From contig CP097973.1 of NCBI GenBank assembly GCA_023703655.1, positions 68,701 through 132,700 on the forward strand: a stretch of DNA of 64,000 bases, read 5' to 3'. The notes under the pieces were generated by a model. It had not been told where the DNA came from. It made no database searches and worked only from the letters and a program-made list of their open reading frames with translations. Shown here piece by piece: positions 27,641 to 38,179 of the stretch; position 1 is the first letter of the stretch; each line of letters begins with the position of its first letter. The stretch comes from SAR86 cluster bacterium (GTDB lineage Bacteria; Pseudomonadota; Gammaproteobacteria; Magnimaribacterales; D2472). The translations under genes were made by a program, and so were the position numbers.

Positions 27641-28329
27641 TGAATTTTATTAATCAACTCTTAAGTGCATTACTTTTTTTTAAAAATCACTTTTCAATTT
27701 TATTAAACTTATGCTTACCACTCATCATCATTGAGGTTGTTGCATCCTTGGGCATAGTGAATTTAGGTATCAATGAAACTATGTCAAATGATTTAGTTAT
27801 TGAAACTATTCAACCTGTTGCATTCCCGCTGTTAATTTTGTCCTTGCTATCTCTGATTTTAACAATGGCTTTTTATGGAGCCATGATGCTCACATTTAAG
27901 GGCATTGATGAAAACATAGATTTTAATATTTTCAATATATATTGGGCCTCAATCAAAAAGTTCTTTCCTTTGCTTTGGAGTACAATGTTGGCATCAATTG
28001 CTTGGGCCGTTGGTTTAATTTTGCTTATTTTGCCCGGTTTTTATTTATTTGGTCGTTTAGGAATGTATCCTGCCTATATTATGTTTGAAAACAAAGGTGC
28101 CATTGAATCTTTGAGTAATGCATGGAATGCCTCAGATCAAGAAGGCGCAAGATTGTTTTTTCTCACTACCATTTTTTTAGGTAGTCAGTTTTTATTAGGA
28201 TTAATTATTGGAAGCTTGTTTATAACAAACGCTGTTGTTTTTATAGTTGTAGCTGCACTTAAGTATTTTACATATGTGATGTTATTTTATCTTTATTACA
28301 CGCTATATAAGTCCATTCATTTAAAATAA
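27640..28329 (+). CDS. Polytopic inner-membrane protein, YciC/UPF0259-like
   Basis: 229 residues with about five or six membrane segments (around 12-45, 58-85, 112-138, 172-195, 200-222). The central motif ILPGFYLFGRLGMYPAYIMFENKGAIESLSNAWN resembles the UPF0259 (YciC) and related glycerophosphodiester-type membrane families, in which an LPG(I/F)-turn precedes a conserved amphipathic segment. Function is unknown. One-base overlap with tyrS implies coupled translation. Confidence 0.65.
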   Translation: MNFINQLLSALLFFKNHFSILLNLCLPLIIIEVVASLGIVNLGINETMSNDLVIETIQPVAFPLLILSLLSLILTMAFYGAMMLTFKGIDENIDFNIFNIYWASIKKFFPLLWSTMLASIAWAVGLILLILPGFYLFGRLGMYPAYIMFENKGAIESLSNAWNASDQEGARLFFLTTIFLGSQFLLGLIIGSLFITNAVVFIVVAALKYFTYVMLFYLYYTLYKSIHLK

Positions 28330-28334
28330 GTTCA

Positions 28335-28363
28335 TTGTCATAAAGACTTATGAGTTGTAGAAT
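28335..28363 (+). promoter_or_regulatory. Promoter of tRNA-Ile
   Basis: TTGTCA (28335-28340) and TAGAAT (28358-28363) are separated by exactly 17 bases. The predicted start near 28370 leaves a short leader before the tRNA 5' end at 28379. Confidence 0.6.
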
Positions 28364-28378
28364 GCTTAATCCATTTTT

Positions 28379-28456
<78 letters not shown>

Positions 28457-28471
28457 TTTTTAAATTTTTAG

Positions 28472-29182
28472 ATGAAAAACGTTGTTGTAATAGGAGCAAA
28501 TGGTGCAATTGGTAGTGCCTTTGTATCCTCATATGTAAATGATTCAAATATTGAAAATATATTTAGTCTAGGACGTGCGGAAATCAAGCACTCTAGTAAC
28601 AAGATTAAGCACTTCATCGCTGATATAACAGATGAATCTGCCATAGCAAACTTTGCATGTTCATTAGATTTCAGACTTGATGAGGTGATAATTGCAACAG
28701 GGATTCTTCATGCAGATGGAATCAATCCAGAAAAAAGCATAAGAGATATTGACGTCAAAACGTTTAGTGAAGTTCTAAGGATTAACACTATTGGACCAGC
28801 TATTATTGGCAAGCATTTACTTCCTTTACTAAATAATCAGTCAAAAAGCGTTATGGCATTTTTAAGTGCTAGGGTGGGAAGTATTTCAGACAATAAGCTT
28901 GGCGGATGGTATGCCTATAGGGCAAGTAAGTCTGCACTTAATCAAGTTATCAAGAATTTTAGTATAGAAATTGGCAGACGAAATAAGCATGCAATTGTAA
29001 TAGGTTTTCAGCCAGGAACCGTTGACTCAAACTTGAGTAAGCCGTTTCAAAAAAATGTGAACAAAGACAAATTATTTACTCCAGAATTTAGCGTAGAAAA
29101 AATGGAGCAAGTTATTAAAAATCTTACCTTTGAAGACTCAGGCAATATTTTCGACTGGAGCGGAGATATCATTAATCCTTAA
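28472..29182 (+). CDS. Short-chain dehydrogenase (C-factor/CsgA-like)
   Basis: 236-residue SDR with N-terminal IGANGAIGSAF cofactor loop, AFLSARVGS serine region and catalytic YRASKSALN. The pattern resembles the CsgA/C-factor-like branch of atypical SDRs; substrate unknown. It starts 15 bases after tRNA-Ile with no terminator between, so its mRNA may be released by tRNA 3' processing. The next gene starts four bases after its stop. Confidence 0.82.
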   Translation: MKNVVVIGANGAIGSAFVSSYVNDSNIENIFSLGRAEIKHSSNKIKHFIADITDESAIANFACSLDFRLDEVIIATGILHADGINPEKSIRDIDVKTFSEVLRINTIGPAIIGKHLLPLLNNQSKSVMAFLSARVGSISDNKLGGWYAYRASKSALNQVIKNFSIEIGRRNKHAIVIGFQPGTVDSNLSKPFQKNVNKDKLFTPEFSVEKMEQVIKNLTFEDSGNIFDWSGDIINP

Positions 29183-29186
29183 ATAA

Positions 29187-29618
29187 ATGACACAATTTAA
29201 ACTTTATATATCTTTATTGCTATGTGCATCGCTCTTTTCACCTGTATCTTATTCTGATACAAATATTTTTGCATCAGCAAAGGCCTTATTATCCATCAAT
29301 AAACCTGCTATTGAAGTCGAATACAATAACTCAAGTCTTATATCTACTTGTCCAATAGGATCAATAGGGTGTTTTACTTCTGCGGACGGTGGAAAAATTG
29401 TTTTGAGTGAAGAAATTCCTGCTAGACATCATGACGTTGTATTGTTGGGATTGTATTCTGATTATTTGCAGTACGCTCACTCAAGAACAATAGATGAACT
29501 CAGAACTTGTGAAGTAAAAGTTGCCTACTTAAATAAAATTAACAATAAAAGATTGGCTAATTTATATGAAGGACAATGCAATAGCCTTTTTAAAGGTAAG
29601 TTATTAGTTCTAAGATAA
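29187..29618 (+). CDS. Hypothetical secreted protein with four cysteines
   Basis: 143 residues, not recognised. A clear Sec signal peptide (LYISLLLCASLFSPVSYSD, cleavage near residue 23) predicts periplasmic location. The mature part has four cysteines (STCPIGSIGCF, RTCEV, EGQCN), suggesting two disulfide bonds. No catalytic motif is evident. It follows the SDR by four bases, probably in the same transcript, and ends before the only convergent gap in the window (76 bases) with room for a terminator. Confidence 0.65.
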   Translation: MTQFKLYISLLLCASLFSPVSYSDTNIFASAKALLSINKPAIEVEYNNSSLISTCPIGSIGCFTSADGGKIVLSEEIPARHHDVVLLGLYSDYLQYAHSRTIDELRTCEVKVAYLNKINNKRLANLYEGQCNSLFKGKLLVLR

Positions 29619-29694
29619 ATTCCAAAACTGCTGAACCAACAATTATAAAAACGAAAAAGTAAATGAGGTCAGAAACTGGACTTATGAGAACATT

Positions 29695-30165
29695 TTATTG
29701 ACTAACTTGTGCGTAAACTTTACTTGTCCCATCTTTGAATAGAATAAGCACATCATAGGGTGTAAATCGATCTTTATATTCCATACCAGGTGCTCCTAAG
29801 GGCATTCCAGGCACAGATAATCCAATTGCATTTGAATGATTTTCTGAGAGGAATTGGCTTATATACTTGCTAGGTACATGACCTTCAAAAATATGCCCAC
29901 TTTCTGAAACAGATGTATGGCATGACCTGTATTTCGGTTTTATGTTGTAGCTATCTTTTATTATTTCTAAGTTTTGATGATCTTGAATCATGGTTTTAAA
30001 GCCATTTTCTTCAGCATGCTTTACCCACATTTTGCAACAGCCGCATGTCGAAGTTTTATGCACAGTAAGCATTCTTTCAAAATTAGTATGTTGTAGATTA
30101 GCTTTTATATTAATTGTAAGAGCCATCATGCCAACCATTAAAAATATAAATTTTTTTGTAAACAT
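29695..30165 (-). CDS. DUF411 metal-binding protein, periplasmic
   Basis: 156 residues. A signal peptide (about 1-22) precedes the DUF411 core: KTSTCGCCKMWVKHAEENGF with the CGCC metal site, a conserved CHT (YRSCHTSV), EGHVP and the terminal GLSVPGMPLGAPGME. DUF411 proteins are often found in copper or other metal resistance contexts and are thought to bind copper. No copper exporter or oxidase lies nearby, so the role is uncertain. Confidence 0.88.
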   Translation of the reverse strand: MFTKKFIFLMVGMMALTINIKANLQHTNFERMLTVHKTSTCGCCKMWVKHAEENGFKTMIQDHQNLEIIKDSYNIKPKYRSCHTSVSESGHIFEGHVPSKYISQFLSENHSNAIGLSVPGMPLGAPGMEYKDRFTPYDVLILFKDGTSKVYAQVSQ

Positions 30166-30204
30166 GCAGTTATTTTACACCTCTTTAACTTAAGAAGACA
30201 TTGA

Positions 30205-30756
30205 ATGAAAATTAACCTTGGTATGAGCAAGCTTGGCATCATGTTAGAATGCCCTATGTTATTAAGATCACTTTTATTAATATTTTCTATGAATTCCTTT
30301 GCGCTCACTCTTGATGATCCAAATGATTGGAGAGGCGTTACTGATCAAGTCATGGGCGGCAAATCTGTATTGAGCATTGATCACGAAGACGGCATTTTTT
30401 ATATGAAAGGAGCTGTCACTACTGCAAATAATGGAGGATTCGTGAGACTCTCAAAAAGGATTGATATAAAAGATAATTCTTACAAAGGTGTTACCTTCAA
30501 AGCAAAGGGCAATATCGAGCAATATGAACTACATGTTACCTTGAAGGGTGTAAAAATGCCTCCTTGGTCATATTTAAGTTCAGCGTTTGACGTAACCAGT
30601 GACTGGCAAGAGTACCAAATAGCTTTCGCAGATCTGCAATCTAAGGGCTATATGGCTGCATCTATGAGGTCAGACAACATTCGTGATATTAGTATCGCGG
30701 GCTATGGAAGAGACTTTGATGTTGATTTAGCTATAAAAGATATTGCACTTTACTAG
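30205..30756 (+). CDS. CIA30-domain protein (NDUFAF1-like), exported
   Basis: The CIA30 domain covers most of the protein: DWRGVTDQVMGGKS at the start, then NNGGFVRLSKR, GVTFKAKGN and IAGYGRDFDVDLAIKDI at the end. In eukaryotes CIA30/NDUFAF1 is a complex I assembly factor; bacterial homologues are uncharacterised. A hydrophobic signal-like segment (LLRSLLLIFSMNSFA) ends near residue 33, so the start may be the ATG at 30256, giving a compact signal peptide. Its stop codon interlocks with the convergent hypothetical gene (shared CTAG). Confidence 0.8.
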   Translation: MKINLGMSKLGIMLECPMLLRSLLLIFSMNSFALTLDDPNDWRGVTDQVMGGKSVLSIDHEDGIFYMKGAVTTANNGGFVRLSKRIDIKDNSYKGVTFKAKGNIEQYELHVTLKGVKMPPWSYLSSAFDVTSDWQEYQIAFADLQSKGYMAASMRSDNIRDISIAGYGRDFDVDLAIKDIALY

Positions 30757-31040
30757 ATTTTTCTTAAATTCTTTGCAAGTTTCCTCACATATGTTTTTAA
30801 AATCTTTAATACCTTATCCTCATCATCTTCAAACTGAGACTCTGAAAGCGCATACCCATCCCAAAAAGATATCTCAAAGCCATTATTTTGTTTTTTAATT
30901 TCGATGCAAGGCGGATCAATATTTTCGTTTTTTACATAAATAATTAATGCTTCATGCATTTCTAATATCACCTCTGGATGCGCAGAGAAATATGATTTGA
31001 TTAGATTTTGTATTCTTCTTTCAGCTATTTGAGAAAACAT
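30753..31040 (-). CDS. Hypothetical small protein
   Basis: 95 residues, not recognised. Predicted mostly helical at both ends (EVILEMHEALIIYVKNEN and KVLKILKTYVRKLAKNLRKI) with an acidic middle (SESQFEDDEDK) and a basic C-terminus. No signal peptide, membrane segment or known motif. It is probably monocistronic, divergent from the flavin monooxygenase by 67 bases and interlocked at its stop with the CIA30 gene. Existence is supported by the tight packing. Confidence 0.55.
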   Translation of the reverse strand: MFSQIAERRIQNLIKSYFSAHPEVILEMHEALIIYVKNENIDPPCIEIKKQNNGFEISFWDGYALSESQFEDDEDKVLKILKTYVRKLAKNLRKI

Positions 31041-31107
31041 ATTAATGCAAATGATTTATAAACAATTTTAATACATAATTTTTATGAAGTTATGATAGTC
31101 TTTTGTT

Positions 31108-32565
31108 ATGCAAAAAGATCTAAGAATAGTAATTATTGGTGCTGGAATGGCTGGTATTCTTGCTGCTATAAGACTTCTTGAAAATAACTACAAGAACTTC
31201 ACTCTTTATGAAAAAGCTGATCAAGTTGGTGGCACTTGGAGAGATAATTCATACCCTGGATTGACTTGTGATGTCCCTTCACATCATTACACATATAGTT
31301 TTGAAAGAAATCCAGCATGGTCGAGGCACTACTCTCCCGGTCCAGAAATCAAAGAATATTTTCAGAATGTATTCAAAAAATATAATTTACAAAAATATAC
31401 AAAGTTTGGAGCTGAGGTTAAGAGTATGGATTTTATTTCTAACCAATGGCATTTAGGCCTTGCAGATGATTTCAATGACACAGCAGATGTCGTTATTGGT
31501 GCAACAGGAGTCTTGCATCATCCAAAAATGCCAGATATTGCTGGTATAGATTCATTTCAAGGCCACATTTTTCATAGTTCAAAATGGCAACATGAACTGG
31601 AACTAGAAAATCTTAATGTGGGTGTCATTGGTAATGGTTCATCTGGAGTCCAAATTGTTGGCGCACTTGGAGGTGAATGCAAATCACTTTTCCATTTCCA
31701 AAGAACTGCGCAATGGATGATGCCTTTAGACAATGGGATTTTTAGTTCAGAGGAGCAGGTTGCATTTCAAGATCCAAAAATTATGAACGAAGCGATGCAG
31801 TTTGATGAATATTTTGATGCCGTAAATCGATATTCTCAAGCGTTGCTTGATATGGAATCAGATGGCGCAAAAGAAATGGCAAACATTTGCAAAGATAATT
31901 TAATTGAAAATGTTAAAGATGTTGAGCTTAGAAAAAAACTCACCCCAGACCACAGACCACTTTGCAAAAGGTTAGTCTGGTCATCAGATTATTATCCAGC
32001 TATTCAACATCCAAAGTCAGAATTAGTTGTTGAAAGTATTAGTGAAATCGTTAGAGATGGAATTGTGTTGGCAAATTCTAGAAAAATAGAGCTTGATGTT
32101 ATTGTGCTTGCAACAGGTTTTAAGGTTGATAGTTTTTTACGACCTATCAATGTAAAAGGTTTAGATGCCATTAAATTGAATGATTACTGGAGTCCCACTC
32201 CTAAAGCATACTTATCAATATCTCTACCAAAATTCCCAAATTTGTTTTTGTTAAATGGGCCAAATGGACCTGTTGGAAATTTCTCACTAATAGACATTGC
32301 AGAACACCAAATGAATTACATACTTCAGCTCATCTCCTATATTAATGAAAATAAAATTAATCATATTGAGCCTAAGCACAACATAACAGAAGAATATGAA
32401 GCAAAAAGAGCAGAGGCTGCAAAAAAGACTGTTTGGTATCAGGGAGGTTGTAATAGTTGGTATCTTAATGATGAGGGAATTCCAGCCAGCTGGCCATGGA
32501 CTTATAAAGATTTTGTAGAGGCAATGAAAGAACCCAAATTAGAAAATTTTTCTTTCAAGTCTTAA
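31108..32565 (+). CDS. FAD-dependent monooxygenase, Baeyer-Villiger type
   Basis: 485-residue class B flavoprotein monooxygenase. FAD motif IGAGMAGILAAIRLL near residue 10, YEKADQVGGTWRDN, the Baeyer-Villiger fingerprint FQGHIFHSSKWQ near residue 150 (final residue Q instead of P/D), NADPH motif GNGSSGVQI, and DVIVLATGF near residue 330. Such enzymes insert oxygen next to ketones or oxidise N/S atoms; cyclohexanone, steroid or long-chain ketones are typical substrates. The divergent fingerprint end leaves exact chemistry open. Its stop interlocks with the convergent TonB/TPR gene. Confidence 0.87.
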   Translation: MQKDLRIVIIGAGMAGILAAIRLLENNYKNFTLYEKADQVGGTWRDNSYPGLTCDVPSHHYTYSFERNPAWSRHYSPGPEIKEYFQNVFKKYNLQKYTKFGAEVKSMDFISNQWHLGLADDFNDTADVVIGATGVLHHPKMPDIAGIDSFQGHIFHSSKWQHELELENLNVGVIGNGSSGVQIVGALGGECKSLFHFQRTAQWMMPLDNGIFSSEEQVAFQDPKIMNEAMQFDEYFDAVNRYSQALLDMESDGAKEMANICKDNLIENVKDVELRKKLTPDHRPLCKRLVWSSDYYPAIQHPKSELVVESISEIVRDGIVLANSRKIELDVIVLATGFKVDSFLRPINVKGLDAIKLNDYWSPTPKAYLSISLPKFPNLFLLNGPNGPVGNFSLIDIAEHQMNYILQLISYINENKINHIEPKHNITEEYEAKRAEAAKKTVWYQGGCNSWYLNDEGIPASWPWTYKDFVEAMKEPKLENFSFKS

Positions 32566-33641
32566 CTACTAATATTTTTAAGTATGTAGTCTAGATTATT
32601 TTTTGAATTCTCCAAGATAATATTTTTAAAATTATCATCAATTTTGTGCTGATCAATATTCTTAACTATAAAGTAAAACTCATTTAGAGCGCGTAGATTT
32701 TCCTTTTCTAGCAAATAGGATGAGCCTAGAAGCATAAGTGTATAGAAAGAATTTGCTGATGCCTTATTATTTGAGGAACGAAGATAGTTTTTAATTGGGT
32801 TACCAAACTCACTTTGTAACAAATCAATTACTTTCTTGTATTGCCCATTTTCATAATAATAAATAACAAGTTTTTGCCTAGCAGTAATATTAAAATGAAA
32901 ATACTCGATATTTGTTTTATTAATGAATTTTTGATAGTTATTCATCGCGCTTGATATTTGGCCAAGATATTCTTCGGCTTGAGCTAAATAGAAATAATAA
33001 ACAGAGCTATCATTAGTTCTATTCTTTGAAAATTCTACTAGTCCCTCGAAGTCACTTCTTTGTAATAAGTAATTTATTTTATTAATTTCTATATTTGGTA
33101 AATCCACTATTTGAGATTTCAATTCACTTGAAGTTGATCCCTCTAATATAAAAGTAAATTTATGATCAAAAATTCTTTCTATTGGAACATCATTTATAAG
33201 CACTTGATCAAATCTCCAATCAGCAATTGATTTTTTTGCTGCGGATACAAACATATTGCAGTTCATTTTCCAGTTTTTCTGTATATTTATATCTCCCTGT
33301 CCACACTTAGCCTCTTTCAACTCTGAATTAATTGGTACTCCATCTTTATTTACTTTCAATGTTAGGATTACATAGCCATTACGGTCTCTTCTAATTTCAG
33401 ATTCTGGGTATTTAGGTGCAAATTTTTTGTTTGCTCTACCATTTTTTAGTAATTTTAAAACCAACTCTAATTGGTCATTTGATTTGCATTCAAATCTTTC
33501 TTCACTAGTAGGACAATTTGAATAAAATTTTTGGTACTCATTAACTTTTGCAGCTTCAAGAAAATTATTAAAATTCTCTATTGAAAAAGATAATACATTT
33601 AGTGATATGAATAATAGGGGGATAAGCTTAAAGAATTTCAT
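32562..33641 (-). CDS. TonB C-terminal-like domain protein with TPR-like repeats
   Basis: 359 residues. A Sec signal peptide (about 1-20) is followed by a TonB_C-like domain: YPESEIRRDRNGYVILTLKV and VNKDGVPINS, then SAAKKSIADWRFDQ and FDHKFTFIL. A loop with two cysteines interrupts it. The C-terminal half is helical with tetratricopeptide-like repeats (VYYFYLAQAEEYLGQISSAMNNYQKFI). The inner-membrane anchor and proline-rich spacer of true TonB are missing, so it is unlikely to transmit proton motive force. Start overlaps the oxyR stop (ATGA), implying co-expression. Confidence 0.65.
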   Translation of the reverse strand: MKFFKLIPLLFISLNVLSFSIENFNNFLEAAKVNEYQKFYSNCPTSEERFECKSNDQLELVLKLLKNGRANKKFAPKYPESEIRRDRNGYVILTLKVNKDGVPINSELKEAKCGQGDINIQKNWKMNCNMFVSAAKKSIADWRFDQVLINDVPIERIFDHKFTFILEGSTSSELKSQIVDLPNIEINKINYLLQRSDFEGLVEFSKNRTNDSSVYYFYLAQAEEYLGQISSAMNNYQKFINKTNIEYFHFNITARQKLVIYYYENGQYKKVIDLLQSEFGNPIKNYLRSSNNKASANSFYTLMLLGSSYLLEKENLRALNEFYFIVKNIDQHKIDDNFKNIILENSKNNLDYILKNISS

Positions 33642-34552
33642 TGAACTGATAACCTATTTTTCTTGTCCTCCATTCTTCTATTTAGATAGCCTTTTAATTC
33701 AATTACATCTTCAATAGCTGTATAAGTCGATCTTGTAATTAAAGCAATCTCCCTGTGTGGACCTTTCTCAGCTAAATGAGTTTTTGATAGATCTGGATTA
33801 GTTTTTAATAAGTCATGAATTGCCATTTCTGGAATAAGGGTGGTACCCATTCCACCTTTTACAAGCTCAATTAACGTGCTCATGCTTGTAGCTTTTATGG
33901 ATGGAGCATTTGAATTATTTATTTTACATGCCTTGAGGATATGATCTTTAAGACAGTTTCCTTCCTCTAAAAGAATTAATTCATTCAATTCCAGATCTTT
34001 AGCTTTAATCTGTTTCTTAAGAGACCTCTTATCTTTTTTTAGGCTTACCCAGTAAAGATCTTCAGACCAAAATTTATAGGATTTAAGACCTTTTAACTCA
34101 AATGGAAGCGCTAAAATTCCCATTTCTATCTCTCCTCGGTGGATTTTATCTATCAAGACCTCAGATTGTGCCTCAATAACATTTAACTTTAATTTTGGAT
34201 ATTGTATTTTCAACTCTGGGAGAATGATTGGAAGTAAGTACGGCCCTACAGTTGGAATTATCCCTACATTCAAACTGCCTGAAAGTGGAGCACTATCTAT
34301 TTTTTGTAATTGATTAATATCATCTACATTTATTTTTACGTTTTGAGCCTTTTCTAAAAAAGTCTTGCCAAGCTTGGTTATAAAAACTTTTTTGTTATTT
34401 CGTTCAAACACTTTGATGCCTAACTGCCTCTCCATTTCCGTAATTGCATTGCTTAACGTTGAGGCAGATACATAGCATTGCTCAGCTGCTTTTTTGAAAT
34501 GTAGTGTCTGAGAAACTGCAAGAGCATAATTTATTTGACGTAATGTGATCAT
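33638..34552 (-). CDS. oxyR: Hydrogen peroxide-sensing regulator OxyR
   Basis: LysR-type regulator of 304 residues. The N-terminal winged helix-turn-helix (HFKKAAEQCYVSASTLSNAITEMERQLG) binds DNA. The redox pair is present: EEGNCLKDHILKACK, with the two cysteines nine positions apart as in E. coli Cys199/Cys208. Peroxide disulfide formation activates transcription. Divergent katG across 98 bases is the classic target. An adjacent TonB_C/TPR gene overlaps its stop. Confidence 0.93.
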   Translation of the reverse strand: MITLRQINYALAVSQTLHFKKAAEQCYVSASTLSNAITEMERQLGIKVFERNNKKVFITKLGKTFLEKAQNVKINVDDINQLQKIDSAPLSGSLNVGIIPTVGPYLLPIILPELKIQYPKLKLNVIEAQSEVLIDKIHRGEIEMGILALPFELKGLKSYKFWSEDLYWVSLKKDKRSLKKQIKAKDLELNELILLEEGNCLKDHILKACKINNSNAPSIKATSMSTLIELVKGGMGTTLIPEMAIHDLLKTNPDLSKTHLAEKGPHREIALITRSTYTAIEDVIELKGYLNRRMEDKKNRLSVQ

Positions 34553-34570
34553 ATTTGTGTTCGAATTTTC

Positions 34571-34612
34571 AATACATAAAGTGTAAAATATATATATTTA
34601 ACAATACATAAA
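34571..34612. promoter_or_regulatory. Candidate OxyR operator: repeated decamer in the oxyR-katG gap
   Basis: The decamer AATACATAAA occurs twice in direct orientation (34571-34580 and 34603-34612), 32 bases apart, about three helical turns. Both copies sit in the 98-base gap between divergent oxyR and katG. Two same-phase sites would suit a LysR-type tetramer. The sequence does not closely match the E. coli OxyR consensus, so the assignment is inference. Confidence 0.4.
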
Positions 34613-34625
34613 ATATTTGTAAAGT
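34598..34625 (+). promoter_or_regulatory. Candidate katG promoter
   Basis: TTAACA (34598-34603) and TAAAGT (34620-34625) with a 16-base spacer. The -35 overlaps the downstream AATACATAAA repeat, as expected for an activator contacting RNA polymerase. An AGGAG Shine-Dalgarno (34640-34644) lies at good distance from the katG ATG, one of the few strong ones in the window. Confidence 0.4.
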
Positions 34626-34641
34626 ATTAATATATTTTTAG

Positions 34642-36810
<2,169 letters not shown>

Positions 36811-36830
36811 TTCTCCTCTGACTCAATTTA

Positions 36831-36859
36831 AATTATTAGCCCTTATTGGGCTAATAATT
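36831..36859 (+). terminator. Hairpin terminator after katG
   Basis: A perfect 12-base inverted repeat (AATTATTAGCCC / GGGCTAATAATT) with a five-base loop TTATT lies 21 bases after the katG stop. The downstream T-tract is broken (TAATAATTCTTGTTTTTC), so it may be a moderate Rho-independent terminator. It is the clearest hairpin in the window and separates katG from coaD. Confidence 0.7.
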
Positions 36860-36893
36860 TAATAATTCTTGTTTTTCTTGTATTATTCGCCTG

Positions 36894-37373
36894 ATGAAAG
36901 TTGCAATTTATCCAGGTTCGTTTGATCCCATAACCTTTGGTCACATTGACATTGTTGATCGAGCTACATCTTTATTTGATCAAGTTATTATTGGAGTTGC
37001 TGAATCTAGGTCGAAAGAGCCATTGTTTAGCACTGATGAAAGGATAGAGCTTGTTAAAGAAACATTCAAAGACAATAACAAAATAAATGTGATTGGATAT
37101 TCAAAAAAACTTACAGTTGATCTAGCAAGAGAAAATAATGCAATCGCCATTATCAGAGGTCTGCGTGCTGTTGCCGATTTTGAATATGAATTTCAGTTAG
37201 CAACAATGAATAGATCCTTGGCTCCCGACATAGAGAGTATTTTCTTTACTCCAAAAGATACCCTTATCTATGTTTCATCTAGTCTTGTAAAAGAGATTGC
37301 TCAGTTTGGTGGCAATGTTGAGAGATTTGTACCAAAACACATAGTTTCAGCACTTGATATTAAGTTTTCCTAA
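36894..37373 (+). CDS. coaD: Phosphopantetheine adenylyltransferase
   Basis: Fourth step of CoA synthesis: ATP plus 4'-phosphopantetheine to dephospho-CoA. 159 residues, standard. The nucleotidyltransferase motif PGSFDPITFGHIDI and the IIRGLRAVADFEYEFQLATMNR segment with SSSLVKEIAQFGG are diagnostic. It follows the katG terminator and ends with a stop codon interlocked with mutM on the other strand. Confidence 0.98.
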   Translation: MKVAIYPGSFDPITFGHIDIVDRATSLFDQVIIGVAESRSKEPLFSTDERIELVKETFKDNNKINVIGYSKKLTVDLARENNAIAIIRGLRAVADFEYEFQLATMNRSLAPDIESIFFTPKDTLIYVSSSLVKEIAQFGGNVERFVPKHIVSALDIKFS

Positions 37374-38179
37374 CGTTGACACATCGGACAATAATAAGTC
37401 GCTCTTTGATTTTGTTTAATAAGTTTTATGCTAGATTTGCATACATCGCAATTTTCCTTATTGCGACCATAAACTTTTAGATCAATCTTAAAGTAACCCT
37501 TATTTCCATCAGGACTCAAGAAGTCTTGCAATGTCGTACCACCCGCTTTTATCGCTTTATTAAGAATAAGTTTTGAAGATTCAGTTAGCTTAATTGCCTC
37601 TTTTTTTAAAATGCGCTTACCTCGTCTTTTAGGCCTTACTTTGGCGTCAAATAAGATTTCATTCGCATAAATATTACCAATTCCAACAACAAGATTTTGA
37701 TTCATTAAAAGTGATTTAATGGTGGCATTAGATCGCCTTATTTTAGAATATAAATATTCCCCACTAAACTTTTCTGAAATCGGCTCTACACCTAAATTTC
37801 TTATTAAGAAGTGATTTTCAAAATCATCAGTAAAATGCATCGATCCAAAACGCCTTGGGTCATTAAAAATCAACTTTTCGTTTTTGAAAATAATCTCAAC
37901 ATGATCATGTTTTTTAAAGAAATTAGAGTCATTTCTTTGAATTCTCAAAGTGCCTGTCATCCCTAGATGCAAGATAATGCTTGAGTCAGCAGCAGATATT
38001 ACTATGTACTTTGCTCTTCTATAGACAGATTGCACTTTCTTTTCTTGAAATTGAGCTAGCTTCTGACAATCAACTTTCCATCTTAATGATGGTTGATTAA
38101 CCTTGATGGATTTAATAACCTTATTTTTAATTGATGATATACCTCTTACTGAGGTTTCCACTTCAGGCAATTCAGGCAT
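37370..38179 (-). CDS. mutM: Formamidopyrimidine-DNA glycosylase
   Basis: Base-excision repair glycosylase/AP-lyase for 8-oxoguanine and formamidopyrimidines. 269 residues, as in E. coli. The N-terminal PELPEVETSVRG contains the catalytic proline and Glu; a helix-two-turn-helix (NQNLVVGIGNIYANEILF) and C-terminal zinc finger CDVCKSS ... CPMCQR are intact. Start overlaps the tolC stop by one base, so it is co-translated with tolC. Confidence 0.98.
   Translation of the reverse strand: MPELPEVETSVRGISSIKNKVIKSIKVNQPSLRWKVDCQKLAQFQEKKVQSVYRRAKYIVISAADSSIILHLGMTGTLRIQRNDSNFFKKHDHVEIIFKNEKLIFNDPRRFGSMHFTDDFENHFLIRNLGVEPISEKFSGEYLYSKIRRSNATIKSLLMNQNLVVGIGNIYANEILFDAKVRPKRRGKRILKKEAIKLTESSKLILNKAIKAGGTTLQDFLSPDGNKGYFKIDLKVYGRNKENCDVCKSSIKLIKQNQRATYYCPMCQR

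Noticed and set aside
29619-29694. Small ORF or sRNA in the 76-base convergent gap
   Set aside because: Contains only a 12-codon frame and a weak, imperfect hairpin; nothing supportable.
34583-34600. TATA-rich stretch in the oxyR-katG gap as a replication or invertible element
   Set aside because: It is short, has no long inverted repeats, and is adequately explained as AT-rich promoter DNA.
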